Assembly (NCBI RefSeq): GCF_030286555.1
Contig: NZ_JASVWF010000002.1
Location: 496,001 to 560,000, forward strand
DNA length: 64,000 nt
Source: Actinomycetospora termitidis
GTDB lineage: Bacteria; Actinomycetota; Actinomycetes; Mycobacteriales; Pseudonocardiaceae
Direction of reading: 5' to 3'
Under the pieces are notes generated by a model. The model was not told the origin of the DNA, did no database searches, and saw only the letters and a program-made list of their open reading frames with translations. How positions within the stretch are numbered: the stretch's first letter is position 1; each line of letters opens with the position of its first letter. The position numbers and the translations under genes were made by a program. This document shows positions 53,389 through 63,459 of the stretch, piece after piece.

Positions 53389-54054
53389 GTGCGCATCCTG
53401 CTGGTGGAGGACGACGACCGCGTCGCCGCCGCCCTGCGCACGGCCCTCGCCCGGCAGCAGATCGAGGTCGCCCGCCTCGCCACGGGCCGGGACGTGGTCT
53501 CCCACCTCGCCGGGATCGACGTGGTGCTGCTCGACCTCGGGCTGCCCGACGTCGACGGCATCGAGGTGTGTCGCCGCATCCGCGCGGCCGGCGACACCCC
53601 GGTGATCGTCGTGTCCGCGCGCGGCGAGGTCGACGACCGGATCCTCGGCCTGCACTCCGGCGCGGACGACTACCTGGTGAAGCCCTACGACGCCGGTGAG
53701 CTGCTCGCCCGCGTCCACACCGTGCTGCGCCGCCGGCGCCCCGAGCCCGCGGACGACGTCGTCGACCTCGGTGCGGGCCTCGTCGTCGACCTGGCCCGCC
53801 GCGAGGTCCGCGACGACGGGGCGGGGAGGTCGCCGGTCGCCCTGAGCCGCAAGGAGTTCGCCGTCCTCGCCCTGCTCGCGCGCGCGGACGGCGCGGTGTG
53901 CACCCGCGAGCGGATCGTCGCCGAGGTCTGGGGCCGCACGTGGCCGGGCGCAAACCGCACGCTCGACGTCCACGTCGCGACCCTGCGCACCAAGCTCGGC
54001 CGCCCCGAGCTCGTCGCGACGGTGCGCGGGGTCGGGTACCGGCTCGGCCGCTGA
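53389..54054 (+). CDS. OmpR-family response regulator
   Basis: 221 residues. Receiver: ILLVEDDDRVAAAL, Asp in VVLLDLGLPDVDG, Lys in YLVKPYDAGELLARV. C-terminal winged helix (SRKEFAVLALLARADGAVCT, then RTLDVHVATLRTKLGRPELV). GTG 53389 follows GAGG by eight bases; GTG 53380 is possible. One base after its stop the kinase gene begins. Confidence 0.92.
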   Translation: MRILLVEDDDRVAAALRTALARQQIEVARLATGRDVVSHLAGIDVVLLDLGLPDVDGIEVCRRIRAAGDTPVIVVSARGEVDDRILGLHSGADDYLVKPYDAGELLARVHTVLRRRRPEPADDVVDLGAGLVVDLARREVRDDGAGRSPVALSRKEFAVLALLARADGAVCTRERIVAEVWGRTWPGANRTLDVHVATLRTKLGRPELVATVRGVGYRLGR

Positions 54055-54055
54055 C

Positions 54056-55453
54056 GTGCGCACACGCCTGCTCGTCGTCGTGTCCGTCCTCGTCGTGGCG
54101 GTCGTGCTCGGGCTGGGGATCCCGCTCGCGATGTCCGCGGCCGCGGGGTCGACCGCGGAGATGTTCACCGACCGGCTCGGCGACACCACCCGCTTCGCCG
54201 CCCTGGCCCAGCGCGCGATCACGGATTCGGACACCGCCGCGCTCGGCGCCGAGCTCGCGCGCTACGACCAGCTCTACGACGCCCCGGCCGCCGTGCTCGA
54301 CCGCCAGGGCGACGTGCTCGTCGCCTCCCGCCCGGACGTCCTCGTCACCGACGATCCCGACGACGGGGCCCGTGTCGCCCTGGCCCTCGCCGGCCGCCGC
54401 TCGCCCACCGCGCAGACGATCTGGCCGTGGGACACGCGCCCGATGCTGCTCGCCGAACCGGTGCTCGTGGGCGGGGAGGTGCGGGGCGCCGCCGTCACGG
54501 TCTCGCCGACGGGAGCGCTGCGCGGCGGGGTGCTGATCGTCTGGGGCGGGCTCGCGGCAGCGGGCCTCGTCGCGCTCGCCGTCGCGGCGCTGGCCGCCCT
54601 GCCGCTGGTCCGCTGGATCCTGGCCCCGATCGAGGAGCTCGACGCCGGGACGGCGCGGGTCGCCGCCGCCGTCCGTGCCGGCCGCCCGGCCGAGCCCGTG
54701 GGGGCCGAGCGCGGCCCGCCGGAACTGCGCCGGCTCACCCGCGACTTCGACGCCATGGCGGCCACGGTCAGCGCGACCCTGGAGGCGCAGCGGTCGTTCG
54801 TCGCCGACGCCGGGCACCAGCTGCGCAACCCGCTGACGGCGCTGCGGCTCCGCCTGGCCACGCACGCCGAGGACCTCGTGGACGCGCCCGTCGCGCCCGA
54901 GGTCCGCGACGGTCCCGGGGCCGCCCTGGAGGAGGTCGACCGGCTCACCGCGGTGCTCGACGCCCTGCTCGCGCTCGCGCGCACCGAGGGCCGGGTGGCG
55001 CCGCCGGTCGAGGTGGCGCTCGACCGGGTCCTCGACGAGCGCGTCGGGACCTGGGCGGTGCTCGCCGAGTACGAGGGCCTGGACCTGCACCGCGCCGGGG
55101 CGCGCGGCCTGGTCGTGCCGTCCGACCCCGTCACGGTCGCGACCGTGCTCGACGCCGTCCTGGACAACGCCGTCAAGTACGCGCCGCCCGGCTCGGCGGT
55201 CGAGCTGACGACCGCACGCGTCGAGGGCGCGGTGGAGGTCGCCGTCCGCGACCACGGCCCCGGCCTGGCGCCCGACGAGCTGGACCGGGCCACGGAGCGC
55301 TTCTGGCGCAAGTCCTGGGAGGACGGCGGGTCCGGCCTCGGCCTCGCCATCGCCGCGCGCGGTGCCGAGCGTGCCGGTGCGGCCCTCGCGCTCGAGCTGC
55401 CCGACGACGGCGGGTTGCGGGTCGTCCTGCGGTGGCCGCCTACCAGGGCTTGA
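54056..55453 (+). CDS. Sensor histidine kinase (EnvZ/TctE type)
   Basis: 465 residues. Two membrane segments (about 5-28 and 160-190) flank an extracytoplasmic domain of about 130 residues. HAMP at about 190-245, HisKA with SFVADAGHQLRNPLTALRLR, HATPase_c (LDNAVKYAPPGSAVELTTAR, then GSGLGLAIAARGAERAGAA). Pairs with the preceding regulator. Its 3' end overlaps the convergent TAXI gene by 14 bases. Confidence 0.92.
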   Translation: MRTRLLVVVSVLVVAVVLGLGIPLAMSAAAGSTAEMFTDRLGDTTRFAALAQRAITDSDTAALGAELARYDQLYDAPAAVLDRQGDVLVASRPDVLVTDDPDDGARVALALAGRRSPTAQTIWPWDTRPMLLAEPVLVGGEVRGAAVTVSPTGALRGGVLIVWGGLAAAGLVALAVAALAALPLVRWILAPIEELDAGTARVAAAVRAGRPAEPVGAERGPPELRRLTRDFDAMAATVSATLEAQRSFVADAGHQLRNPLTALRLRLATHAEDLVDAPVAPEVRDGPGAALEEVDRLTAVLDALLALARTEGRVAPPVEVALDRVLDERVGTWAVLAEYEGLDLHRAGARGLVVPSDPVTVATVLDAVLDNAVKYAPPGSAVELTTARVEGAVEVAVRDHGPGLAPDELDRATERFWRKSWEDGGSGLGLAIAARGAERAGAALALELPDDGGLRVVLRWPPTRA

Positions 55454-56390
55454 GCGCCCGGTAGGCCTCGGCCGCCCCGGCGTGCAGCGCCACCGGCTGC
55501 GTACCGATCGCGGTCCGCGGGTCCACGCTGCGCCCCGCCGGATCGGCGGCGACGAGTGCGTCGACCCGGTCGAGCAGGACCCGGGTGAGCCCGCGGGCGG
55601 TCGGGACGGGGAGCGCCGCCGTCACCAGCAGGACGTTGCGCACGGCCACCGTCGTCACCGGGTCCGTGATGCCGTAGGTGCGGGCGGGCACCGTCGTGAC
55701 GTCGTAGACGGGGTAGGCCCGGCGCAGGGCGTCGACCTCGGTGGTGAGGTCGAGCAGCCGCAGCGGGACCGACCGCGCGAGCTCCTCCACCCCCGCCGTC
55801 GGGACCCCGCCGGACCAGAGGAACGCGTCGATGCGACCCTCGCGCAGCGCGGCGATCGAGTCGCCGAGGCCGAGCTGCACCGCGGACAGGCCGGTCTCCG
55901 GAAAGAGCCCGACCGTCGCGAGCAGCCGGGGCGCGATGACCAGCACGCCGGAGTTCGGGGCGCCGACCGAGACGCGGCGGCCGCGCAGATCGGCGAGGCG
56001 GCGGATGTCGGAGGACGCCGGGACGACGACGTGGATCGCGTCGTCGTGGATCCGGGCCAGCGCCTGCAGCGGGCGGTCGGGGCGGGCGCCGTCGACCGCG
56101 CCGTCGGCGGCCACGTCGAGCGCGCAGAAGGCGACGTCGGCGAGCCCGGACGCCAGCATCCCGACGTTGTCGACCGACCCCTGGCTGTCGAGCAGCGTCG
56201 TCGTCGCGCCGAGGTCGGTCCGCCAGACGTCCACCAGCGCGCCACCGAGCCGGTGGTAGACGCCCGCCGGGTTCCCGCTCGCGACGGCCACCGCCGCCCC
56301 GGCGCCGTCCCGGCCGCAGGCCAGCCCGGGGACTCCCGCCCCGAGCGTCAGCGCCCCGGCACCGAGCAGCACCGCGCGTCGGCCGACCAC
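55440..56390 (-). CDS. TAXI-family solute-binding protein (TRAP type), orphan
   Basis: 316 residues. Twin-arginine-like signal [17 protein letters not shown]. The TAXI motif is [17 protein letters not shown], followed by [39 protein letters not shown] and [24 protein letters not shown] proteins normally deliver glutamate or other carboxylates to a fused TRAP permease. No TRAP permease gene is near. The gene is next to a two-component system whose kinase has a periplasmic domain, so a sensing role is plausible. GTG start before the twin arginines. Confidence 0.85.
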   Translation of the reverse strand: MVGRRAVLLGAGALTLGAGVPGLACGRDGAGAAVAVASGNPAGVYHRLGGALVDVWRTDLGATTTLLDSQGSVDNVGMLASGLADVAFCALDVAADGAVDGARPDRPLQALARIHDDAIHVVVPASSDIRRLADLRGRRVSVGAPNSGVLVIAPRLLATVGLFPETGLSAVQLGLGDSIAALREGRIDAFLWSGGVPTAGVEELARSVPLRLLDLTTEVDALRRAYPVYDVTTVPARTYGITDPVTTVAVRNVLLVTAALPVPTARGLTRVLLDRVDALVAADPAGRSVDPRTAIGTQPVALHAGAAEAYRALKPW

Positions 56391-56416
56391 GGGAGCATCC
56401 TCGCAGCCCCCGGGCA

Positions 56417-56422
56417 TACCCT
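56417..56422 (+). promoter_or_regulatory. -10 box of a probable leaderless miaB promoter
   Basis: TACCCT eight bases before ATG 56431; no Shine-Dalgarno sequence. Confidence 0.4.
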
Positions 56423-56430
56423 GGACACCG

Positions 56431-57951
56431 ATGAGCGGCCGTACCTTCGCGATCCGCACCCACGGGTGCCAGATGAACGTGCACGACTCCGAGCGGCTGG
56501 CCGGCGTCCTGGTCGAGGCGGGCTGGGAGCCCGCTCCGGAGGACCAGGCCGTCGAGGACGCCGACCTCGTCGTGTTCAACACCTGCGCGGTGCGCGAGAA
56601 CGCGGACAACAAGCTCTACGGCCAGCTCGGGCGGCTCGCGCCGGTGAAGGCCGCGCGCCCCGACCAGCAGATCGCGGTCGGTGGCTGCCTCGCCCAGAAG
56701 GACCGCGGCACCGTCACGGCGAAGGCGCCGTGGGTCGACGTCGTGTTCGGCACGCACAACGTCGGGTCGTTGCCGGCCCTGCTGGAGCGGGCGCGGCACA
56801 ACGGCGAGGCCCAGGTCGAGATCCTCGAGGCGCTCGAGACCTTCCCGTCGCACCTGCCGGCGCGCCGCGACTCGGCCTACTCGGGCTGGGTGTCGATCTC
56901 GGTCGGCTGCAACAACACCTGCACGTTCTGCATCGTGCCGTCGCTGCGGGGCAAGGAGGTCGACCGGCGCCCGGGGGAGATCCTGGGCGAGGTCGAGGCG
57001 CTGGTCGCCGAGGGCGTGCTCGAGGTGACCCTGCTCGGGCAGAACGTCAACGCGTACGGCGTCTCGTTCGAGGACCGCGCGACCGGCCGCACCGCCTTCG
57101 CGGACCTGCTGCGCGCGTGCGGCGACGTCGAGGGGCTCGAGCGGGTGCGCTTCACGAGCCCGCACCCGCGGGACTTCACCTCCGACGTCATCGCCGCGAT
57201 GGCCGAGACGCCGAACGTCTGCCCGCAGCTGCACATGCCGCTGCAGTCCGGCTCGGACCGGGTGCTCAGGGCGATGCGGCGCTCGTACCGGGCGAAGCGC
57301 TACCTCGACATCGTCGCCGAGGTCCGCGAGGCGATGCCCGACGCGGCACTGACCACGGACATCATCGTCGGGTTCCCCGGGGAGACCGAGGAGGACTTCG
57401 CGGAGACGCTGCGCGTGGTCGAGGAGTCCCGCTTCTCCCAGGCGTTCACGTTCCAGTACTCGCCCCGCCCCGGCACTCCGGCCGCGACCCTGCCCGACCA
57501 GGTGCCCAAGGCCGTCGTCCAGGACCGCTACGAGCGGCTGGTCGCGCTGCAGGAGGAGATGTCGCTGGCGGGGAACCGCGAGCAGGTCGGGCGCGAGCTG
57601 GAGCTGCTGGTCGCCACCGGTGAGGGGCGCAAGGACGCCGCGACCCGGCGGATGTCCGGCCGCGCCCGCGACGGTCGGCTGGTGCACTTCACGCCCACCG
57701 GCGTGGACGGCCCGATCCGCCCGGGGGACGTCGTGACCGTGCGCGCCACCTACGGCGCCCCGCACCACGTCGTCGCCGACGGGGACGTGCTGTCCCACCG
57801 CCGCACCCGGGCCGGCGACGCGCACGAGGCGGGCACGCGTCCCACCACGCCGCGCGTCGGGTTGGGGCTGCCGGCCCTGGGGAAGCCGCAGGACCAGCCG
57901 GTCGAGACCGGATGCGGCGTCGAGACCAGCACCGTCGGGAGCCCCGCGTGA
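56431..57951 (+). CDS. miaB: tRNA-2-methylthio-N6-dimethylallyladenosine synthase MiaB
   Basis: 506 residues. UPF0004 domain with [22 protein letters not shown] and VGGCLAQKD; radical-SAM cysteines C160, C164, C167 (GCNNTCTFC); TRAM domain to about 450; then a Pro/Thr/Gly-rich tail of about 50 residues. Methylthiolates A37 of tRNA. The next gene overlaps its stop (GTGA), as Rv2732c follows miaB in M. tuberculosis. Confidence 0.96.
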   Translation: MSGRTFAIRTHGCQMNVHDSERLAGVLVEAGWEPAPEDQAVEDADLVVFNTCAVRENADNKLYGQLGRLAPVKAARPDQQIAVGGCLAQKDRGTVTAKAPWVDVVFGTHNVGSLPALLERARHNGEAQVEILEALETFPSHLPARRDSAYSGWVSISVGCNNTCTFCIVPSLRGKEVDRRPGEILGEVEALVAEGVLEVTLLGQNVNAYGVSFEDRATGRTAFADLLRACGDVEGLERVRFTSPHPRDFTSDVIAAMAETPNVCPQLHMPLQSGSDRVLRAMRRSYRAKRYLDIVAEVREAMPDAALTTDIIVGFPGETEEDFAETLRVVEESRFSQAFTFQYSPRPGTPAATLPDQVPKAVVQDRYERLVALQEEMSLAGNREQVGRELELLVATGEGRKDAATRRMSGRARDGRLVHFTPTGVDGPIRPGDVVTVRATYGAPHHVVADGDVLSHRRTRAGDAHEAGTRPTTPRVGLGLPALGKPQDQPVETGCGVETSTVGSPA

Positions 57952-58403
57952 ACCCCTTCGACAGCGACACCGAGGCCGAGCGCGAGCAGCCGGCCCGGCC
58001 GTCGATCTCCCGCGAGGTCGACTTCGGGCCGAAGGTGCTGGTCGTCGCGATCGCGATCTTCGTGCTGCTCGTGGCCGCGATCCTGCGCTGGACCGCCGGC
58101 GGGGCGACGGGCTGGCAGGTCGTCTCGGGGGATCCGGGCGTCACCGTGCTGCCGCGCCTGTTCTCGATCCTCGCGCTGGTGTTCGGCGTGGCGGCGTCGG
58201 TCGCCGCGGTGATGACGCGGCGCTGGGTGGTCGTCTTCGTGACGGCGGCCGGCTGCGCGATCACGTCTGTGACCGGGGTCTGGGCGGTGTGGTCGCAGAA
58301 CACCGTGCCCGGCGGCGGGCCCGGGTTCGGGCTGGTGCTGGCGCTGCTCGCGATGGTGGTGCTCACCGGACGCTGGGCGGGCTGGGCGTTCTCCCGGACC
58401 TAG
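57948..58403 (+). CDS. Conserved membrane protein (Rv2732c-like)
   Basis: 151 residues, four membrane segments ([75 protein letters not shown]) after a charged N-terminus. Function unknown. Coupled to miaB by a four-base overlap. Confidence 0.8.
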   Translation: MNPFDSDTEAEREQPARPSISREVDFGPKVLVVAIAIFVLLVAAILRWTAGGATGWQVVSGDPGVTVLPRLFSILALVFGVAASVAAVMTRRWVVVFVTAAGCAITSVTGVWAVWSQNTVPGGGPGFGLVLALLAMVVLTGRWAGWAFSRT

Positions 58404-58435
58404 TGGGCCGCGACCCGATCGCGGTCCGCCGTTCG

Positions 58436-58464
58436 TTGACGGATTGTTGAACGATCCCTACGTT
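58436..58464 (+). promoter_or_regulatory. Promoter of the NRAMP-pxpBC operon
   Basis: TTGACG (58436-58441), 17-base spacer, TACGTT (58459-58464), then six bases to ATG 58471: close to the vegetative sigma consensus, and leaderless. Confidence 0.7.
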
Positions 58465-58470
58465 GGACGA

Positions 58471-59700
58471 ATGACGGTCCCGGAGGAGAACGACACGTCG
58501 ACCCCGACCGTGGACGTGAAGCGGACGTTCGCGGTCGCCGGCGCCATGTTCCTCATGGCCATGTCGGCCGCGGGACCGGGCTTCATCTCCCAGACGGGCA
58601 CCTTCACCGCGCAGTACGGCGCGTCGTTCGCGGCCGCCATCGTGGCGAGCGTCCTCATCGACATCGCGATCCAGCTCAACGTCTGGCGCATCGTCGGGCT
58701 CTCCGGGCTGCGGGCGCAGGACCTCGCGAATCGGGTCGTGCCGTACTCCGGGCACGTGCTCGCGTTCCTCGTGGTGGTCGGCGGCCTGGTGTTCGGCATC
58801 GGCAACATCAGCGCGGCGGGCCTGGGGCTGCACGACGTCTTCGGGCTCGACATCCGGATCGGCGCCGTGATCAGCGCGGTCCTCGCCATCGCGATCTTCA
58901 ACTACAAGGCGCTCGAGGGCACGATCGACCGGGCCGTGCTCGTGCTCGGGGTGCTCAAGATCGGGCTGATCGCGGTCGTCGCCGTGATCACCGCGCCGCC
59001 GGTGGGGGAGGCGGCCCTGCGCACCGTCGCGCCGGTCGGCCTGGACTTCCTGCCGGTGCTGACGCTGATCGGCGGCACGGTCGGCGGCTACATCACCTAC
59101 GCCGGCGCGCACCGGCTCATCGAGTCCGGGACGACCGGCCCGGAGAACCTGCGGACGATCACGCGCGGCTCCGTCAACGGCATCCTCGTCACCGGCGTGC
59201 TGCGGATCCTGCTCTTCCTCGGGATCCTCGGCGCGGTCGCGGCCGGCGCGCAGCTCTCGAAGACCGATCCCGCCGGCTCCGCCTTCGAGCACGCCCTCGG
59301 GTCGGTCGGGCTGACGCTGTTCGGCGTGGTCCTCTGGACCGCGGGGATGACGTCGACGATCGGCGCGTCGTTCACCTCGGCGACCTTCCTCCGCACGCTC
59401 TCCGGCGTCGTCGACCGGCGCTTCAACCTGACGATCTCGGCGTTCATCACCGTCTGCACGATCGCGTTCCTGGTGCTCGGCCAGGCGCCGTCGGCCCTGC
59501 TGGTCTTCGCCGGCGCCTTCAACGGGCTGATCCTGCCGTTCGGCCTGGCGCTGCTCCTCTGGATCGGGTGGCGGCGCCGGGACCTCCTGGCAGGGCTGCG
59601 CCAGCCGGCGTGGCTGCTGGTGATCGGCGGGATCGCGTTCGTGTTCACCGTCGTCGCCGGCGTGCAGTCCGTCGCGAAGATCCCCACCATCTTCCAGTGA
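58471..59700 (+). CDS. NRAMP-fold permease (YcsG type) without canonical metal motifs
   Basis: 409 residues, about 11 membrane segments. AAGPGFISQTGTFTAQYG occupies the place of the NRAMP segment that normally contains DPGN. In the sixth segment YITYAGAHRLIES replaces the MPHN motif. So the metal ligands are missing, as in YcsG-type proteins next to 5-oxoprolinase genes. A substrate such as 5-oxoproline or another small carboxylate is more likely than a metal; that is an inference. Its stop overlaps pxpB (TGATG). Confidence 0.8.
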   Translation: MTVPEENDTSTPTVDVKRTFAVAGAMFLMAMSAAGPGFISQTGTFTAQYGASFAAAIVASVLIDIAIQLNVWRIVGLSGLRAQDLANRVVPYSGHVLAFLVVVGGLVFGIGNISAAGLGLHDVFGLDIRIGAVISAVLAIAIFNYKALEGTIDRAVLVLGVLKIGLIAVVAVITAPPVGEAALRTVAPVGLDFLPVLTLIGGTVGGYITYAGAHRLIESGTTGPENLRTITRGSVNGILVTGVLRILLFLGILGAVAAGAQLSKTDPAGSAFEHALGSVGLTLFGVVLWTAGMTSTIGASFTSATFLRTLSGVVDRRFNLTISAFITVCTIAFLVLGQAPSALLVFAGAFNGLILPFGLALLLWIGWRRRDLLAGLRQPAWLLVIGGIAFVFTVVAGVQSVAKIPTIFQ

Positions 59701-60311
59701 TGCGCACCGTCCGACCCTGCGGCGACACCGGCCTGCTCGTCGAGCTCGACTCGCTGGACGACGTCCTGGCCCTCCACGCCACCCTGGCCGCCGACCCGCC
59801 GTCGGGAACGGTGGACCTGGTCCCCGCCGCCCGGACCGTGCTGGTGCGCGTCGCCTCGGCGGCGGACCTGCCGGGGGTGGCGGCGGACGTGCGGTCGCGG
59901 GAGGCGGGGGAGGTCGCGGACCGGTCGGGGTCGGGCACCGTCGAGATCGCCGTGACCTACGACGGTGAGGACCTCGACGACGTCGCCGAGCACACCGGGC
60001 TCTCCCGCGACGACGTCGTCGCGGCGCACACCGACCAGCTCTGGACGGTCGCCTTCGCGGGCTTCACCCCGGGCTTCGGCTACCTCGTCGGTTCCGACGA
60101 GCGGCTCCACGTGCCACGACGGGCGTCCTCGCGCACGCGGGTGCCCGCCGGCGCCGTCGGGCTCGCGGGGGAGTTCAGCGGGGTGTACCCGCGGGAGTCG
60201 CCCGGCGGCTGGCAGCTGATCGGCCGCACGGACCACGTGCTGTGGGATCTCGACCGCGACCCGCCCGCCGTCCTGCTGCCCGGGACCCGCATCCGCTTCT
60301 GCGTCGCATGA
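59700..60311 (+). CDS. pxpB: 5-oxoprolinase subunit PxpB
   Basis: 203 residues. KipI-like fold with VRPCGDTGLLVEL, AVTYDGEDLDDVAEHTGLSR, FTPGFGYLVG and PGGWQLIGRT. With PxpA and PxpC it hydrolyses 5-oxoproline to glutamate using ATP. No pxpA gene is present in the window. Confidence 0.9.
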   Translation: MRTVRPCGDTGLLVELDSLDDVLALHATLAADPPSGTVDLVPAARTVLVRVASAADLPGVAADVRSREAGEVADRSGSGTVEIAVTYDGEDLDDVAEHTGLSRDDVVAAHTDQLWTVAFAGFTPGFGYLVGSDERLHVPRRASSRTRVPAGAVGLAGEFSGVYPRESPGGWQLIGRTDHVLWDLDRDPPAVLLPGTRIRFCVA

Positions 60312-61159
60312 TCCGCGTCCTCGCGACCGGCCCCCAGGTGACCGTGCAGGACCTCCACGGCCGGCCCGGCCGGGCGGACCTCGGCGTCGGGGTGTCCGGC
60401 GCCGCGGACCGGCGTGCCCTCGCCCTCGCCAACCGGCTCGTCGGCAACGACGTCGATGCCGCCGGTCTCGAGGTCACCTTCGGCGGCTTCGCCGCGTCCT
60501 TCCCGACGACGGCGGTGGTCGCCCTGACGGGCGCCCCGTCGCCCGTCACGATCGACGGCCGCGCCACGGACCCGCACCGCCCCGTCGTCGTCCCGGCCGG
60601 GTCGCAGGTCCGGCTCGGGACCCCGCCGACCGGGCTGCGCACCTACGTGGCCGTGCGCGGCGGGATCGCGGTGGACCCGGTGCTCGGGAGCCGGTCGACC
60701 GACGTCGTCTCCGGGCTCGGACCCGCCGTCGTGGCCGAGGGCGACGAGCTGCCGATCGGGCCCCGGCCGGCGGCCGCGGTGCCGTGGATCGACCTCGCCG
60801 CGCCGCCGCGGTCCGACGGGGTCCTCCGGGTCGTCCTCGGCCCGCGCGACGACTGGTTCACCGACCCGGGCGTCCTGCTGCGCAGCACCTGGACCGTCAC
60901 CGAGGACGCCAACCGGGTCGGGTTCCGGCTGGACGGTCCGGAACTCGCCCGCGCCGAGGGCTTCGCCGACGCCGAGCTGCCGAGTGAGGGCGTGATCCGG
61001 GGCAGCATCCAGGTCCCGCCGTCGGGACGGCCCACGGTGTTCCTCGCCGACCACCCCGTCACCGGTGGCTACCCCGTGATCGGGGTGGTCGTCGACGCGG
61101 ACACCGACGTCGCCGGGCAGCTCCGCCCGGGGGAGGCGGTGCGGTTCCGGCGGGCCTGA
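60308..61159 (+). CDS. pxpC: 5-oxoprolinase subunit PxpC (biotin-dependent carboxyltransferase-like)
   Basis: 283 residues. GPQVTVQDLHGRPGRADLGV, ALANRLVGNDVDAAGLEVTF, RTYVAVRGGIAVDPVLGSRS, and SEGVIRGSIQVPPSGRPTVF are KipA/PxpC blocks. ATGA overlap with pxpB. Works with PxpB; the third subunit PxpA must lie elsewhere. Confidence 0.9.
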   Translation: MIRVLATGPQVTVQDLHGRPGRADLGVGVSGAADRRALALANRLVGNDVDAAGLEVTFGGFAASFPTTAVVALTGAPSPVTIDGRATDPHRPVVVPAGSQVRLGTPPTGLRTYVAVRGGIAVDPVLGSRSTDVVSGLGPAVVAEGDELPIGPRPAAAVPWIDLAAPPRSDGVLRVVLGPRDDWFTDPGVLLRSTWTVTEDANRVGFRLDGPELARAEGFADAELPSEGVIRGSIQVPPSGRPTVFLADHPVTGGYPVIGVVVDADTDVAGQLRPGEAVRFRRA

Positions 61160-61213
61160 CCCCTCCGACGGCGTCCGTCGAACCGACCGTGGGCCCGCCG
61201 GCGAACGAGGGGT

Positions 61214-61480
61214 GTGACCCACGACGCCGGGCGCCCGCTGGACGCGCGGGAGCAGGACGAGTTCGAGGCGATCCTGTCCGGCTACCGCCGCACCGCGCGC
61301 CGCCCGGGCGACGCGCCGGCGCCGGTCGTCGTGGGCGTGGTCCTCGTCGGGGCGGTGGTCGTCGCGGTGCTGACAGCGCTGCTGCCGAGCCCGCTCAACC
61401 TGTGGGTCCCCGTCGTCGTCCTGGGGGTCGTCGCGACGCTCGCCGTCGTACGCGGAGTGGCGGAGAACTCGGCACGTTAG
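61214..61480 (+). CDS. Small two-pass membrane protein
   Basis: 88 residues. A charged N-terminus (LDAREQDEFEAILSGYRR) and two membrane segments (VVVGVVLVGAVVVAVLTALL; LWVPVVVLGVVATLAVV), resembling DUF3040 proteins. GAGGGG lies just before the GTG. Function unknown. Confidence 0.6.
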   Translation: MTHDAGRPLDAREQDEFEAILSGYRRTARRPGDAPAPVVVGVVLVGAVVVAVLTALLPSPLNLWVPVVVLGVVATLAVVRGVAENSAR

Positions 61481-61508
61481 TGGCCGGGGAGCCGGGGTAG
61501 CCCGCTGC

Positions 61509-62171
61509 GTGACCTCTGCGATCCTCTTCGGCTCCATCTCCACCGTCGTGGACACCTCCGAACTGCAGCGCCAGGCGTTCAACCGTGCCTTCGCCGAGCA
61601 CGGCCTGGACTGGGAGTGGGACCGCGACGAGTACCTCTCGATGCTGCAGAGCAACGGGGGTGCGGACCGCGTCGCCGACTACGCGAAGCAGCGCGGCGAG
61701 CAGGTCGACGCGGCCGCGGTGCACGCCACCAAGTCGACGATCTTCCAGAAGTCGCTGGCCGAGGGCCCGACCGAACCGCGGCCCGGCGTCCTCGACGTCG
61801 TGCGCGGCGCGAAGGAGTCCGGCCTCAAGCTGGGCCTCGTCACGACGACGAGCCGCGACAACGTCCGCGCCCTGCTCGACGCGCTCGAGCCCGACATCCG
61901 CTCCGCGGACTTCGACGTCGTCGAGGACACCTCGCGGGTGCAGAACGTGAAGCCGGACCCGGAGGCCTACCGCACCGCGTTGCGGGAGCTGGGTCTGGAG
62001 CCGGGCGACGCCGTCGCGATCGAGGACAACGTGGGCGGCGTGCAGGCGGCCAAGGAGGCCGGCATCACCACCGTGGCGTTCCCGAACGCCAACACCTCGG
62101 GCCACGACTTCGGTGCGGCCGATACGCGCGTGGACGCGCTCGACCTCGCCACGCTGCGCGCCCTCGCGTAA
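61509..62171 (+). CDS. HAD-like protein of CbbY/beta-PGM fold lacking the catalytic aspartates
   Basis: 220 residues. Cap (about 15-80) and core follow the DHAK/CbbY type. Motif I, normally DxDGT, reads [19 protein letters not shown]: the nucleophile Asp is Gly9 and the second Asp is Ile. The other motifs are intact: LVTTTSRDN (Thr), NVKPDPEAY (Lys), [16 protein letters not shown] (acidic). It could still bind a sugar phosphate but should not be a normal phosphatase. GTG start. Upstream of a sedoheptulose-phosphate cyclase, with a 73-base gap containing a hairpin. Confidence 0.8.
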   Translation: MTSAILFGSISTVVDTSELQRQAFNRAFAEHGLDWEWDRDEYLSMLQSNGGADRVADYAKQRGEQVDAAAVHATKSTIFQKSLAEGPTEPRPGVLDVVRGAKESGLKLGLVTTTSRDNVRALLDALEPDIRSADFDVVEDTSRVQNVKPDPEAYRTALRELGLEPGDAVAIEDNVGGVQAAKEAGITTVAFPNANTSGHDFGAADTRVDALDLATLRALA

Positions 62172-62188
62172 CCCGCTTCCCCCACCCG

Positions 62189-62216
62189 ACCGGCCCGGCG
62201 ATCACGTCGGGCCGGT
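62189..62216. terminator. Hairpin between the HAD-like and cyclase genes
   Basis: ACCGGCCCG and CGGGCCGGT, nine-base arms with a ten-base loop, 18 bases after the HAD-like stop. No U-tract; possibly a weak terminator or attenuator. Confidence 0.45.
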
Positions 62217-62244
62217 GAGTCGGCCTGCCTCCAGGAGCCCACCC

Positions 62245-63459
62245 ATGGTCGCCCCACAGCCCACCCTGACCACCACCGACACCGCGTTCCACGTCGAGGC
62301 CTACGAGAAGATCGACTACTCGCTGGTCTACGTCGACGGCGTGTTCGATCCCGCCAACCCCCAGCTCGCCGACACCTACCGGCCCTACGGCCGCGCGCTG
62401 ATGATCGTGGACCGCACCGTCCACGAGCTCTACGGCGAGCAGATGCGGGCCTACTTCGACCACCACGGCCTCGAGCTCACCACGTTCCCGATCATCATCC
62501 GGGAGCCGGACAAGACGTTGGCGACGGTCGAGCGGATCGTGGACGCGTTCGGCGAGTTCGGACTCAACCGCACCGAGCCGGTCCTCGTCGTCGGCGGCGG
62601 TCTCATCACCGACGTCACCGGCACCGCGTGCTCGATGTTCCGGCGCTCCACGCCCTACATCCGCATCCCGACGACGCTGATCGGGCTCATCGACGCCTCG
62701 GTCGCGATCAAGGTCGCGGTGAACCACGGCAAGAACAAGAACCGCCTCGGCGCCTTCCACGCCTCCCAGCAGGTCATCCTCGACTTCTCGTTCCTGCGGA
62801 CGCTGCCGGTCGACCAGGTCCGCAACGGGATGGCCGAGCTCGTGAAGATCTCGACCGTCGGCAACTCCGACATCTTCGAGCTGCTCGAGAAGTACGGCGA
62901 GGACCTGCTGCACACCCGGTTCGGCCACCTCGACGGCACGCCGGAGCTGCGCGAGATCGCTCACCGCCTCACCTACGACGCCATCCGCACGATGCTCGAG
63001 CTCGAGGTGCCGAACCTCTGGGAGCTCGACCTCGACCGCGTCATCGCGTTCGGGCACACCTGGAGCCCGACCATCGAGCTCACGCCCGATCCGCCGTACT
63101 TCCACGGGCACGCGATCTCGATCGACATGGCGCTCTCCACGACGCTCGCCGAGCGCCGCGGCTACATCTCGGTCAGCGAGCGCGACCGCATCTTCTGGCT
63201 GATGAGCCGCATCGGGCTGACCCTCACCAGCTCCCACCTCACGCCGGAGCTGCTGGCGAAGGCCACGGACTCGATCACCCAGACCCGCAACGGTCAGCTG
63301 CGCGCCGCCGTCCCGCGGCCGATCGGGACCTGCTTCTTCGTCAACGACCTCACGCCCGACGAGCTGACGGAGACGGTCGAGACGCACCAACGGGTCGTGC
63401 AGTCCTACCCGCGGCAGGGCGAGGGCGAGGACATGTACGTGGTGCCGGAGGAGGCGTGA
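62245..63459 (+). CDS. mysA: Sedoheptulose-7-phosphate cyclase, probably desmethyl-4-deoxygadusol synthase
   Basis: 404 residues, dehydroquinate-synthase fold. [18 protein letters not shown] is the NAD loop; [20 protein letters not shown] the substrate loop. Zinc ligands are the Glu of MAELVKIS and the His residues of AFGHTWSPT and [11 protein letters not shown]. This is the sugar-cyclase branch of the family (EEVS/DDGS), not AroB. DDGS makes desmethyl-4-deoxygadusol from sedoheptulose 7-phosphate; the adjacent O-methyltransferase supports DDGS over 2-epi-5-epi-valiolone synthase. AGGAG lies seven bases before the ATG. Confidence 0.87.
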   Translation: MVAPQPTLTTTDTAFHVEAYEKIDYSLVYVDGVFDPANPQLADTYRPYGRALMIVDRTVHELYGEQMRAYFDHHGLELTTFPIIIREPDKTLATVERIVDAFGEFGLNRTEPVLVVGGGLITDVTGTACSMFRRSTPYIRIPTTLIGLIDASVAIKVAVNHGKNKNRLGAFHASQQVILDFSFLRTLPVDQVRNGMAELVKISTVGNSDIFELLEKYGEDLLHTRFGHLDGTPELREIAHRLTYDAIRTMLELEVPNLWELDLDRVIAFGHTWSPTIELTPDPPYFHGHAISIDMALSTTLAERRGYISVSERDRIFWLMSRIGLTLTSSHLTPELLAKATDSITQTRNGQLRAAVPRPIGTCFFVNDLTPDELTETVETHQRVVQSYPRQGEGEDMYVVPEEA

